Below are positions 21,707 to 31,149 of a stretch of DNA of 64,000 nucleotides, one piece after another. The stretch's first letter is position 1. Every line of letters starts with the position of its first letter. The notes under the pieces were generated by a model. That model made no database searches. It had not been told where the DNA came from and saw only the letters and a program-made list of their open reading frames with translations. The DNA comes from Roridomyces roridus (lineage: Eukaryota > Basidiomycota > Agaricomycetes > Agaricales > Mycenaceae), in assembly GCA_029378245.1 (NCBI GenBank), contig JARKIF010000013.1, forward strand, positions 558,001-622,000, written 5' to 3'. Position numbers and translations under genes: made by a program.

Positions 21707-22182
21707 CTACTTCTTCCCGGCCTTCTTCGCGACGGTGCGCGCGCGGGTGATTTGCTTCTTCCAGCCGTAGCACTGGTTGCAGGCTGGGAAAGGTATGATG
21801 TCAGCATCGACGGAAGGATCATGGAGTGGATGGAGGACGGGGTGAAGGGAAAGGGGAAGGGAAAGGGAAAGGTGAAGCACGACAGAAAGACAACGCACCC
21901 GTCGACGCATGCTTCTTGCACTGGTACACGCCGTCCTTGTTGATGATGGCAAGAGGCGCCTCGATGCCCTCACGGTCAATGGGATCGAAGCCGAAGAAAG
22001 CATCGTTCTCCTCGCGCCCGTCAAAGTCGCATTCCGTGCACTTCCCAGCGTCATAATCAGCTCAATCGGACAGGCAGGACAAGAGTGACGACGATACGCA
22101 CGACCTCCTTGAAGTGGGTGCAGAACAGCGCGTCGTTGATCTCGATGGTCTGCGGGGTAGGGGCAGTCTGCGTGTCGGCCAT
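21707..22182 (-). CDS. Small conserved fungal zinc-binding protein
   Basis: Three exons with two GT-AG introns (the first after ALFCTHFKEV, the second after QCKKHAST). Four cysteine pairs are spread along about 95 residues: LFCTHFKEVCTECDFDG, VYQCKKH and ACNQCYGWKKQ. The middle is ENDAFFGFDPIDREGIEAP. The tail is very basic (RARTVAKKAGKK). I recognise it as an unnamed small protein found across basidiomycetes, probably binding zinc. Function is unknown. The second intron contains a purine tract on the + strand (GGGAAA repeats near 21845-21870). Confidence 0.75.
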
Positions 22183-22540
22183 CGTTGAGGTCAAGCGAGG
22201 ATTTGAGCGGGTGAGCGGGTTAGGCGGTGAGAGAGCTGTGTGGGAAGTGGGGTGGTGGTCGTTAGAGATCAGGAGTTAGACCGGCAGCGAGGTTTATATA
22301 GGCTCGGATGACTTCGGAGCGGGTGCGGTTGCATTCCCCGCATTAAATGGGGATATTACCCCGCAATCCCGTCAGCTGACGCGGGGTGATCGAGCCCTTA
22401 CCCGAGTTGCTAATAGTGCATTGCGGGTCTTGGAGCTGAGGAGGAAGTGTGCTACTGACAAGAGGAGCGAGGGATGAGATTTTTGCGCAAGTGGCTGGAC
22501 CTCCGACCTGGGCCTGGAATGGGCGAGAATGTGACGGTAT
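22183..22540. other. Promoter flank, nothing recognised
   Basis: 5' flank of the small zinc-binding protein gene. No other feature seen. Confidence 0.4.
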
Positions 22541-22895
22541 TATAGGGCTGTTCGCCGTGCCCGTGACGGGCACGGCCGTCGAAATGACGGTGATACAGCG
22601 GGCACGGACCGTCGCTCGACGGCCGTCGTCTCGTGATCAAAAAACATTCCCTAGGTTCGAAGCATGGCTCGTGAATTGTGCTTCTGGAGTGCATATATGA
22701 GGTACGCACCTGCATCACAGAATCCTCCCAGGATTTGGCGAGTTATTGCCCATTTTAGGTGCCCGTCGACCCGTCGACGGCCGATTTTGACGGGAACGGC
22801 CGTCGAAAAAATGTTCTGGAGAGCCACGGAACGGGACGGCATACCCGGCGCCGGGAACCGTACAACCGGCGCGACGGGTACGGCGTCCAGCCCTA
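22541..22895. mobile_element. hAT-like MITE, about 355 bp
   Basis: The left end TAGGGCTGTTCGCCGTGCCC (22543) and right end, reversed, TAGGGCTGGACGCCGTACCC form terminal inverted repeats starting TAGGGCTG. Flanks are GACGGTAT (22533-22540) and GACGGTAA (22896-22903), a near-perfect 8-bp duplication as hAT transposases make. The interior has repeated near-palindromic ACGGCCGTCG blocks (about 22574, 22617, 22777, 22797), like hAT subterminal binding sites. There is no transposase. Confidence 0.7.
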
Positions 22896-22903
22896 GACGG
22901 TAA

Positions 22904-23214
22904 GTAATTCTGGGTCGTGTGATCAGAATCGACTCGTGGGGCTCGATCAGTCTTCTAGAAATCTGGCGCAAAAGGTTCAGTGACGGGCATGCCGCATATG
23001 TCTGGGCGATCGACGCGGGCATTCCGGACGGTAGTACTACGTAGGTATCTACCTGCTGTAGACGATTTCTCATTGAGGACTGTACTTATTCGCAGGCCAT
23101 ACACACCGAAAGCCGTGGGACTCCCGGCTTGCTGGTATTGTGCAAAGCCGTGTAGGAAAAATTAAAATCACGGGCGGGCAACGATGATCACTGGGCAGAA
23201 CCATACTTGACGTT
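22904..23214. other. Intergenic, nothing recognised
   Basis: Spacer between the hAT-like element and the F-box relic. Confidence 0.4.
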
Positions 23215-23545
23215 GTCGGTAGCCATGCCTTTGGATATCACTCTCGCAGCTCTCGCGCGCCTCGCACGTCTTTTCCTACTGCTACTCATCCTGAAACTGG
23301 ATCTCTTCTGTACTAGGGGAATGTGATCTTAACGCCGATGACTCGGACTGGGGGACGTCACGTTTGCCTGCTCCTGTTGCACGCCATCTGGATCGCCTGT
23401 TTCCGCGGCTCGATTCGATTCGATATGCCAGTGACGCGAGTGTGGATGCAGACGATGAGAGTTCAAGCCGGGGTTTACGGTGTGGAGCCAGGTTTGGGGC
23501 GATGTTTTTGATATCCAGGATCGGCGACGCCGGGCGGTAGGTCGA
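23215..23545 (+). pseudogene. Relic of an F-box gene 3' end
   Basis: The sequence matches the 3' part of the F-box gene at 17.1-17.5 kb with stops and shifts. MPLDITLAALARLARLF corresponds to SDISLAALTCLARQF, followed by LDL in both. The text around GCCATCTGGATCGCCTGTTT corresponds to GTCATCTGGATCGGTTGTTT, then GATTCGATATG in both. The end, VWGDVFDIQDRRRR, corresponds to IWGEVLRVIFEMQDRRRI. Only the last roughly 130 codons are recognisable, with a deletion in the middle. It is a duplicated and decayed fragment. Confidence 0.7.
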
Positions 23546-24361
23546 GACTGAGATATCAAAAAGGACGTTGGGTCGAATCTGCTCGTCGTTCCTCCGCATT
23601 TGGACTTTGCATTCAGATTACCGCAAACTCAACATACACCGCATCTCGACCGCCCGTGTTTAAATTTCATGAACAAATATCATTGACCCTCATTGGCCTC
23701 GTTGGCACTTGCCTTGACTACGACTCTGTTGATTCTTGATGGAAAATGATTCGAATGCTCATTGCTTCGCAGAGGCTCTTCAAGAGATAGGAATCCCTTG
23801 ATTTCTGAACAGCCTAGCCCGTCGCCATCTGTTCTGAATCCGGTGCCCCCATCGGAACGGATGCTTTACAGTGATCTCATCGCATTCAAAACCATTTTCA
23901 ATCCCAAAGCCTGCGAGCGAAGTACACTGAAGCGCCTCCCCGCCTTGACCCGCGTAACGCTGTGGTAATGGTAACCCATATACGTGCTGCGCCACGATGT
24001 TGATGTTCCACCGAGGAAGAATTCGAAGCCAAAGTGCGATCTCCGACAAATTCCGACCCGACCATTTCATTCCGGTACGATGGGCTTAATGGTGACGGTG
24101 TCCAAGGTTTGGAGAGAAGATTTCAAGTCGGGAGAGGAGTCTGCCTGACTTCGTTACCGTCACAGTTTCCATTCACTTTTCAATTAGAGTCCAATGCCCA
24201 CGTTGAACCCACGCTGCACGCGTGATTCAGGTCTCTTCTATGAAATCAGTCGTAATTTCAATGGCATCTACAAAATTCTATTCGGATGTATCGCTCTACC
24301 CAGGTTCCACATCGCACAACCTTCCATTCTACACAATTCTCTCAGCCTCGGCCTCGGCCAT
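23546..24361. other. Intergenic, nothing recognised
   Basis: No gene or repeat recognised between the F-box relic and the 3' end of the first Zn2Cys6 gene. Confidence 0.45.
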
Positions 24362-25045
24362 CTACACCTGCTTGCGTCCCCGTCCCGATGCACAGTTGCA
24401 CCGCTGACCTACGGGACAAGCACAACGGCTAGCTACCGCCGCCGTCCCCACCCAAGATTGATCACGAGCGAAAAAATCGCCTTGCGGATAGCCGTGTTGT
24501 TGAGGTTGATGTTGATGTTGAGAAGAACCGGGCACATCGGACGCGTACGCGTACGGTCGGCCTTGAGATATCCTGTATTCGTCCTCACCCGGCACCTCAT
24601 ACGGGAGCGTGGGTTTAGGGAGGATGGATCTGAATCGACCAGATGGAATTGGGAGCGTTCCCGGGCCGTTAGGATAGATGGGATCGAATGCAGGCGGACC
24701 CGGGGCCTGGAATTGCATGCCTGGACCGTGCGCAGCTGGATATGCGAAAGGAGGCTGTTGGATGCCACCGTTCGCCATCATTGGTGCTGCCGAATGCCAG
24801 GATTGAGGTGGAAAATTGGCAAATTGCGACGCGACCTGAGGTTGCTGCTGCTGCTGCTGGGGGGCTGAGTCTGCATATCGCACGTACTCATCCGAGCCGA
24901 CAGCGGCGTAGCTGCAAACAAGTCCTTTCTGAACGCATCGCTCGCACGGTTGCTCCCCAGGGTTCTCGGTTTTGCACTTGGTCTTTCGCTTGCGACAGTG
25001 GATGCATGCGGTGTAGACTCTGGTGTGGCGGATGGAAGGAGACAT
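24362..25045 (-). CDS. Short Zn2Cys6 DNA-binding protein, paralogue 1
   Basis: An intronless frame of 227 residues from MSPSIRHTRVYTACIHC. The Zn2Cys6 binuclear cluster is CIHCRKRKTKC-x9-CERCVQKGLVC at residues about 14-44. The middle is Gln/Pro/Gly-rich with a QQQQQQ run. A conserved RFRSILPKPTLP motif lies near residue 145, and the C-terminus has a second cysteine group, CACPVGQRCNC. There is no fungal-specific transcription-factor middle domain, so it is far shorter than typical members. The start is placed where the other paralogues start; an upstream in-frame Met lies at 25090. It probably acts in the nucleus; targets are unknown. Confidence 0.82.
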   Translation of the reverse strand: MSPSIRHTRVYTACIHCRKRKTKCKTENPGEQPCERCVQKGLVCSYAAVGSDEYVRYADSAPQQQQQQPQVASQFANFPPQSWHSAAPMMANGGIQQPPFAYPAAHGPGMQFQAPGPPAFDPIYPNGPGTLPIPSGRFRSILPKPTLPYEVPGEDEYRISQGRPYAYASDVPGSSQHQHQPQQHGYPQGDFFARDQSWVGTAAVASRCACPVGQRCNCASGRGRKQV

Positions 25046-25573
25046 GGAACTTGTTGGACTTGGAGTTGGATTCCAGTCTTTAAAGGGCATCTAGCGGATG
25101 GACGGATCTGGCTCGGACTATGAACAACCGAGCTGAGATACCGCCTCATAATTGAGAAATCCTCCAAGTTTGAAGTGCAATAGAGCAGAGTCATTTTGCT
25201 GCGCTCACACATCCCGCCGAATGAGCGGAGAATGGAATGGACCACATGGTTGGCTCGCGGCTGAGAGAATACGTGCCGGCTGGTCGCGAAGGCGGAGCGA
25301 AATGAGCAGAAGAAAAGCTGTGTGGAGACCCGGATTGTGGCTAAGCTTATCGATATCTTCATGTGTAACAAACGAAGGGTCGGGTTCATAGATCCCGAAC
25401 TGAGGCCAAATTCGCCAGGACTGATAGTGAGTCCGACCGACAAGAGTCCAACAGATAACGAAGTACATGAACGTCGACGAAGAGGTATCAAACATCAAGC
25501 CACGCGGATCCTGCATAGGACCGAATTTAGACCTGCCGTCTAGCAAAGTACTCCGGAAGACCTGCCAGTTCGC
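25046..25573. other. Intergenic; open minus-strand frame of doubtful meaning
   Basis: A minus-strand frame at 25205-25582 is open but shows no family, start or splice evidence. It runs into the transposon at 25574. I do not call it a gene. Confidence 0.4.
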
Positions 25574-26133
25574 TAGTCTCACCAGTCAGACGGCTAAGTT
25601 CACCCTAAAAGGGAACCCGGCCTTAGCCGTCTGATCCAATTGTCGCCAAGATGGGTGACATAACCCTTCGGGGATCTCGGCGTTATCACATCCGATTCAC
25701 ACTCTGAACTTGAGGTCTTTATGGACTTGTTCCACCTAGATTCTACCTAGGGTGCGTGAAGGGAACCATCTTCAGTACATATCTTTGTGTTTTGCTCTCA
25801 AAAACCAAGGAATTGAGGGTCTTTCGACTGGCTTTCGACTGGCTTTCGACTGGCTGCTCGTCACAAGTCACTGTCACACTCACAAAATGGTACATGCTGG
25901 ACTGATTCTTCTGGGGAATGACTGTGTAATTTAGCAATAAAACGGTGTTTAAATGTGTGTCAGACAGGTATCCGGGTCATATTGGGGCTACAGAGGACAG
26001 GGAGCAGCAGAACTTTGCTTGACTGTGACGCCGAGATCCCCGAAGGGTTATCCCATCTTGCCGACAATTGGATCAGACGGCTAAGGCCGGGTTCCCTTTT
26101 AGGGTGAACTTAGCCGTCTGACTGGTGAGACTA
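25574..26133. mobile_element. MITE of the TAGTC family, 560 bp, 9-bp TSD
   Basis: It is flanked by CCAGTTCGC at 25565-25573 and 26134-26142, a perfect 9-bp duplication. The terminal inverted repeats are about 108 bp (25574-25682 and 26025-26133), start TAGTCTCACCAGTCAGACGG and are nearly identical. Each repeat holds its own palindrome near the tip: CAGACGGCTAAG (25587-25598) against CTTAGCCGTCTG (25622-25633), with a nested GTTC-CCC/GGG-GAAC in the loop. The 340-bp interior has no coding sequence. It lies between two Zn2Cys6 paralogues. Confidence 0.9.
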
Positions 26134-26142
26134 CCAGTTCGC

Positions 26143-26389
26143 GAGTTTTCGTGGAGGGACCGATCAAGGCGTCGGCCAGGTTGGGGCTCCTCGTTTTGGA
26201 TTGCAAAGCCATTTCAAGCAGAATCGAGACTGGTGTAGAAGCAAGAGGGTCACGGTGTGACAATTGATTTGCATTCGGCAAGTCGGCAACCTCACAATTT
26301 GACTGGTAATAGCATTGTTCAAATCTCGACCAAGAAAATACTCTAAATATCCTTTGTCCATCGACTGTAAACGCCATCGTGCCATGCAT
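26143..26389. other. Short intergenic spacer
   Basis: Between the MITE and the 3' end of the second Zn2Cys6 gene. A minus-strand frame through here would continue past the element if the element were removed, but it looks non-coding. Confidence 0.35.
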
Positions 26390-27061
26390 TCACCGTGCTT
26401 CACAACGACAATCCCAACCAACCGGACAGCTACAGTGGTTCGCTGGCATGGAGTGTCCGAGCGGCATTCTCCTCCCCACTTCTGGACCAGAACCCACCGT
26501 CTGATTGAACGGAGCTTGTTGATAGTACGGCTCGCTCTGCGAAGCACGGGGGCGGTGGTGCGCCGAACTTCCTTCTCCAGCCGGCGCAGAATGCGAAGGA
26601 TCTGGTTTCGGCAGGATTCGACGGTAGCGGCGCTGTGGGACTTGATGGTTATGGTAGCGAGAGCCATCTTGGGTAACGCCGGGCCCGGGATGAATAGCCA
26701 TGGAAGTGAATGAGGGCTGCTGGCCATGGGCTAGGACTTGGGTCCATGAAGCTGCCGGGTCGGTTTGAACGTTAAACGGCACTGAGTCCTGGTATCCTGG
26801 CGGAAGAATGTTACCGTGGCCAGGGAAGGGCGAACGAGCGGTGTACGGGTAGGAGGAGAATGCGTGCGGCGCTATCTGCGAGGCAGGGGGCTGAGTATCG
26901 GACTGATCCTCGCCTACAGCAACATAGGTACATGTGAGTCCTTTGCGGATACACCGGTGGCAGGGCTCATTCCCAGAATCGTCGGTTTCGCATTTGACCT
27001 TGCGTCGGCGACAGTGGATGCATGCAATGCAAACCCTGGTGCGGGGGGTGGTAGAAGACAT
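26390..27061 (-). CDS. Short Zn2Cys6 DNA-binding protein, paralogue 2
   Basis: An intronless frame of 223 residues from MSSTTPRTRVCIACIHC. The zinc cluster CIHCRRRKVKC-x9-CHRCIRKGLTC has canonical spacing and is followed by TYVAVGEDQ, which matches SYAAVGSDE and SYVAVGDEG in the neighbours. The middle is Pro/Ser/Gln-rich with RRYRRILPKPDPS. The C-terminal cysteine group is CSCPVGWDCRC, ending CEAR. Same orientation and architecture as the genes at 24362 and 28522. It shares no transcript with them as far as can be seen; spacing is 1.3-1.5 kb. Function is inferred from the zinc cluster only. Confidence 0.82.
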   Translation of the reverse strand: MSSTTPRTRVCIACIHCRRRKVKCETDDSGNEPCHRCIRKGLTCTYVAVGEDQSDTQPPASQIAPHAFSSYPYTARSPFPGHGNILPPGYQDSVPFNVQTDPAASWTQVLAHGQQPSFTSMAIHPGPGVTQDGSRYHNHQVPQRRYRRILPKPDPSHSAPAGEGSSAHHRPRASQSEPYYQQAPFNQTVGSGPEVGRRMPLGHSMPANHCSCPVGWDCRCEAR

Positions 27062-28521
27062 TCGAGGTTGTGGATTGAGCGATTGCAATTCGTACTAGAG
27101 GGTTTTATGGTGTCCCAAGTCGAGGCAGGACTCTGAGTAAGTATCAACTGCAATTCATTGGACCGTTTTCCCGAGACTGCGAAAGGAAGTAGATTGGTTG
27201 CATGACGGAAACGAGTCCTTTCAGCATTCTTGGCCAGTCCCTCGTTACTCAACAGCTGTTTCTCCCAGGGCGCATATCGACGGCGGCAGTGGCGGTAAGA
27301 ATACGACAGAGAGGATGGGAGGATTACACGGCATGATACACTGTAACCATACAAGCAGAGAAGAATCTGAGCAGGTTTAACGTCGGCTAGCCCCATGGTA
27401 CAAAGCCTCTGCCCTGCGGATGATACAGGAGGCGCATTGAAATAGAACATCAAACTCTGCGGATCCCCGGAACCCGGTGTACACCGCAGCCAGGGGAACT
27501 AGGAGACGATATTTGATCGGCGGGTCGGAGTTACAAGCGGGCGTCAGAGCGGAGTCAGAGTCAACAGAGGTGGGGAAAACATCAAGGCGATGGAAAGATC
27601 CAGATCGAGTGGCGCCGGAGGTAAATTCGCAGCAGAGCAAAGTGGGCAATGTGGTCCATGGCTGATTCCAGAATGCAGATAATGGTGCATATCCACCGCA
27701 GCGGGGAGCGTTCACCAAATCGAGAAGAATGGATGTCGTGGTATTACTATGTAAGAAGACAAGAGTGTCACGCGTGACGGTGATGGGCTTTCGGATGTGT
27801 CAAAATCAAAATCAATGTTACCATCAATGATGGTGATACACCAGGGATTAAATAAGTTTCACGTCAACGCCGCCGGAAGGGCTGCTCTTTGAAAATCCCG
27901 TTGAAGACTTCTACTTCAGGGAGAGAGGTCCAGAGTCACCACCGAGGCCATCTGAAAGACCCATGCGGCAGGAATGCGGCTGAACTTATTCAACCAACAT
28001 CAAGTTCGAATCAAAGTTGCACGATAATGTGCTATCTCCCGAAAGCTGTTCACTTGGGGAGTTGTGGGGTTTGTCTCCCGATATCCCAATGGCTCAACGT
28101 AACCCGTCGTCCCCGAGACCCAAATATTCTAACATGCGATCCGTGGAATTCTTTAACGAACCGCGGCGGAAGCTGTCAAGGATGGCTCCAGTGAAGAGTC
28201 GTAGATTCTTTGTTCTTTATTCGTTGCCAGATCTGCATTGGAGGGCTGAGGCAACGGAATTTGATGCATCCCGTGATTTCCTGACCTGACCACCAGGGAT
28301 CCCGCTGACGAGGACCGGTGCAGATAGGAAATCACCAAACCTAAACCTTCAGTGCAGGTGCTGGCTTCTACTTGACGCCCTGTATTAGACTGTACAAATT
28401 ATATGGGAGTAGAACAATATACGTATACATATGTAGATCAAACATGAAAACAAGTCCACTGGCCAGCTATAGGAAACACATGGCAAGTTCGAAGAGAACA
28501 AACAGGCTAGTCACTTGCATG
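27062..28521. other. Intergenic, nothing recognised
   Basis: Upstream flank of paralogue 2 and downstream flank of paralogue 3. No gene or repeat that I can support. Confidence 0.45.
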
Positions 28522-29247
28522 TCATCCACCGCGATACCGAGCACCGCAGAAGCAAGGAAGATCGGGACGACAAATGCACAGGCTGGCAGGTATGACCGGC
28601 CCCATGCCCATCGTCACGGTCTGCGGCGTAAGCTGTGCGTTGAGATCCCATGTACTAGAACTGGCGATGGGCGCACTGAAACTCGGGTCCTGTCTGGATA
28701 ATTCCTGGCGAGCTGCTGGGACTCTGTGATCCTCGTGAGCTGCGCCCGAGTTTTCGGCGCCCCTGGGGAGAATCGTTCTATAATGTCGTCTGGAAAAGGA
28801 TTGGACGGGCTGCGCGCCCGAGCCATGCGGGACGAAGTTGTTTGTGTTCAACTGCGGATATCCATGCCAGTCGACTCCGCGGATGGGATACGTAGGCGGG
28901 TTCGGTGACTGGAGGAAGTAGGGATGGGGAGCAATTGGATGGTTATTGAAGGTCGACTGCGCCGACATTGACAATTGAGGGATATTGGGATGGCCATAGA
29001 ACGTGGATGCAGGCGGCACGGGTGGCCTCGAATTCAGGTGGGATTGAGTCTGCGACTGTGCCGCAGCTGCTTGCTGAGGTGGTGCATATGTCCCCTCGTC
29101 ACCGACGGCGACGTAGCTGCAAGTATATCCTTTGCGAACACATCGCTCACAAGGATGAAGCCCGGTGTCATCGGTCTTGCACCTGATCTTGCGACGTCGA
29201 CAGTGCGTACAGGCCATGAAGACCCTAGTTCGGCGGGTAGAGGACAT
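28522..29247 (-). CDS. Short Zn2Cys6 DNA-binding protein, paralogue 3
   Basis: An intronless frame of 241 residues from MSSTRRTRVFMACTHC. The zinc cluster is CTHCRRRKIRC-x9-CERCVRKGYTC, then SYVAVGDEG. The long Gln/Pro/Asn-rich middle has HYRTILPRGAENS, matching the ILPKP motif of the other copies. The C-terminal cysteine group is CICRPDLPCFC with GARYRGG following. The frame is open upstream to 29424, but the Met at 29247 aligns with the paralogues and is preferred. Confidence 0.82.
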   Translation of the reverse strand: MSSTRRTRVFMACTHCRRRKIRCKTDDTGLHPCERCVRKGYTCSYVAVGDEGTYAPPQQAAAAQSQTQSHLNSRPPVPPASTFYGHPNIPQLSMSAQSTFNNHPIAPHPYFLQSPNPPTYPIRGVDWHGYPQLNTNNFVPHGSGAQPVQSFSRRHYRTILPRGAENSGAAHEDHRVPAARQELSRQDPSFSAPIASSSTWDLNAQLTPQTVTMGMGPVIPASLCICRPDLPCFCGARYRGG

Positions 29248-30161
29248 TAGAGCAGAAGTATAGATAACGGGCCTCGCCTGTTGGGTCTTTAATGGCACCA
29301 GAGGCATCGCCGCTGGCGGGATACTGACTTCTACTCCCGCCCCGTACATATTGGAATCGAGACAACACCGCAGGAAATACAGCTGCATTCCCTCTTGCCA
29401 GGCCAGTTGAACAGAAATCCTCACGCCACAGGCACATGTAGGGGGGTTTGAGCGCCAGAACTGATTGATGGATTGATGGTCGTGATGCGCCCAGCGTAAA
29501 ACCGAGGATGCCGTCTGATCACCGGGAGGCCCGCCCCGACAGATGGTTCGAAAGCTGTGGGGAATTGCATTGCGAAGACCCGAGCTGCGATCAACCGCTC
29601 CATTTCGGGGTTCTGTTCTGTCCTATTGGTGTGCCCTAGGGGGGATTGCGGAAGCTTTGAATTGCACTTCAAGTGCTGTTGATGAGTTTGTGAATGAAAC
29701 TGACGCGTACCCACGTACTTACCCGCAGCTGCTCCGGACGGCTACTCGAGTAGCCGCACGCGTCGTGAACAGCAATGGCTGCGCACACACCGAGTGCGGG
29801 TACACAAGTTCAAATTTTCTGGGGCAAAATTCATTGCTGTGGCTAATCCACGGCTGATGCGGGGCAGTGAAATCGGCATTGAAATATTGATCCGGTGATT
29901 ACACAGCAGCATACCAAGGTCCAACGAGTCAACAGTGTCGTCAATTCTGGAGGCTCCACTATCAAGTCTCGTACTGTAAATGAATGTTCCTTCGCCTCAC
30001 AACGTGTCACCGACCGCTACCGACCGTTGGCCCTGTTCTGTGATCCGTGATCCGCGATCCGCTCAACCACGATCAGCGCTCAGCGCCCAGGCACCCGACC
30101 CGAGATTTAAGGCTGAGCGCTGAGCGCGCCAATCGTTTTCTTCCTCGTCCTCCTACCTCCC
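29248..30161. other. Intergenic with a dispersed repeat and a palindrome
   Basis: A block at about 29938-29996 matches 53848-53905 (separate entries). A short perfect palindrome, CGGCTACTCGAGTAGCCG, lies at 29739-29756. Just before 30162 there are short GATCCGYGATCC and GCTGAGCGCTGAGCGC repeats in the promoter of the small gene. Confidence 0.45.
29938..29996 (+). repeat. Dispersed repeat, copy 1 (second copy at 53848)
   Basis: The block TCAATTCTGGAGGCTCCACT and the downstream TCTCGTACTGTA plus TGAAT recur at 53848-53905 with few differences. An ACAGCATACCAA string lies shortly upstream in both places. It is too short to classify; it may be the edge of an older mobile element. Confidence 0.5.
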
Positions 30162-30475
30162 ATGTCTGCCCCCAACCCGACGGAGTGCAAGTTGTTTGTC
30201 TACGACCCCACGGGGGGCAACAACGAAGATCTGCAGCAGTTGTTGAAGGACTTTGAGTCTGTGATTGTGGGGGTTGAATACGGTGCGTTACCTACCTTTT
30301 CTGCCTCCCGCTCTTTCTTCGGGTGATTCTGATCTGACTTGTGGCATTAGAACGCGACGAGAGCACGAACGAGCCGACTGGGAGTATCATCATCGAGTTC
30401 CTGACTCCCAAGGATGTGACGGTGGCACACGAGCAGTTGCATGGGGGACCTAACTGTCTGATCAATCCTAGCTGA
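30162..30475 (+). CDS. Mini protein with RRM-like fold, 81 aa
   Basis: Two exons (30162-30282, 30351-30475) with a GT-AG intron give 81 residues. The order of segments looks like beta-alpha-beta-beta-alpha-beta: KLFVYDP, EDLQQLLKDFESV, IVGVEYERD, GSIIIEFLTP, DVTVAHEQLHG. This resembles a single RNA-recognition motif, and the whole protein is little more than that domain. Aromatic residues expected in RNP1 are weak, so RNA binding is uncertain. An alternative is another small ferredoxin-like fold. The splice rebuilds a Glu codon (G|AA). Confidence 0.65.
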
Positions 30476-31149
30476 GTTTCAATGACGATGAATTATTGAC
30501 CGGGCAATGTTGGGCATATGTAGCTTTGAGGCAAGCCCACTCTGTTGAAAATGTCCATAGTAGATACAGATTACGATTGAATTAGGCCGAGGAATTCTTC
30601 TCGTGTTGGTGCGGTGCAGGTTCAACTTCAAGTTGACTGTTGGACAGCGTTCGCGGTTGAACTTGAAGTGTGCCAACGTTGTGGATTTACAGGGCCAGCG
30701 AGGACGGGGGGATCACTAGTAACAACATTGTTTCGCCGTATTCGAAACCCTTGGCCCGTAACGCCGTTAGCTGAAGTCCATTCTCTGAGTCCCGCTGCTT
30801 GTTCCTGAATGGGCGCTTACCGGCCGGCATTTTGGCATTGTGTCATTGATGGGCGGACAAAAATACCCGCCGCTGACAAAGTCACCGGCCGAGTCGGTTT
30901 GTTGATTGCCGCTGGTCAAGAGCCTCCCGGCCGCGGGTTGTCGATTTCACCCCGGCATCCAGGCATCTCACTGGTCAATTCAATCAACATCAGTATGCGC
31001 GCCGGAAGCCAGCTTTATCCGGTGATCGGGTACCGGAACGCCATCACCGCTGCCAAACCGCTGCCAATCGGCCGTTTGACAGCTCCGCGTGTATTACGAG
31101 TCTATATCCGATCAGGCCGAAAAACTGCTCGTCCACTTGCGACGACGAC
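30476..31149. other. Intergenic, nothing recognised
   Basis: Between the mini gene and the ABC transporter. A pair of short partly inverted GGTTCAACTTCAAG/GGTTGAACTTGAAG strings sits near 30618-30668. No gene seen. Confidence 0.4.

Noticed and set aside
25205..25582. 125-codon minus-strand frame between Zn2Cys6 genes 1 and 2, possibly broken by the MITE
   Set aside because: Removing the MITE does not extend it into a recognisable protein. No start, splice or family support.
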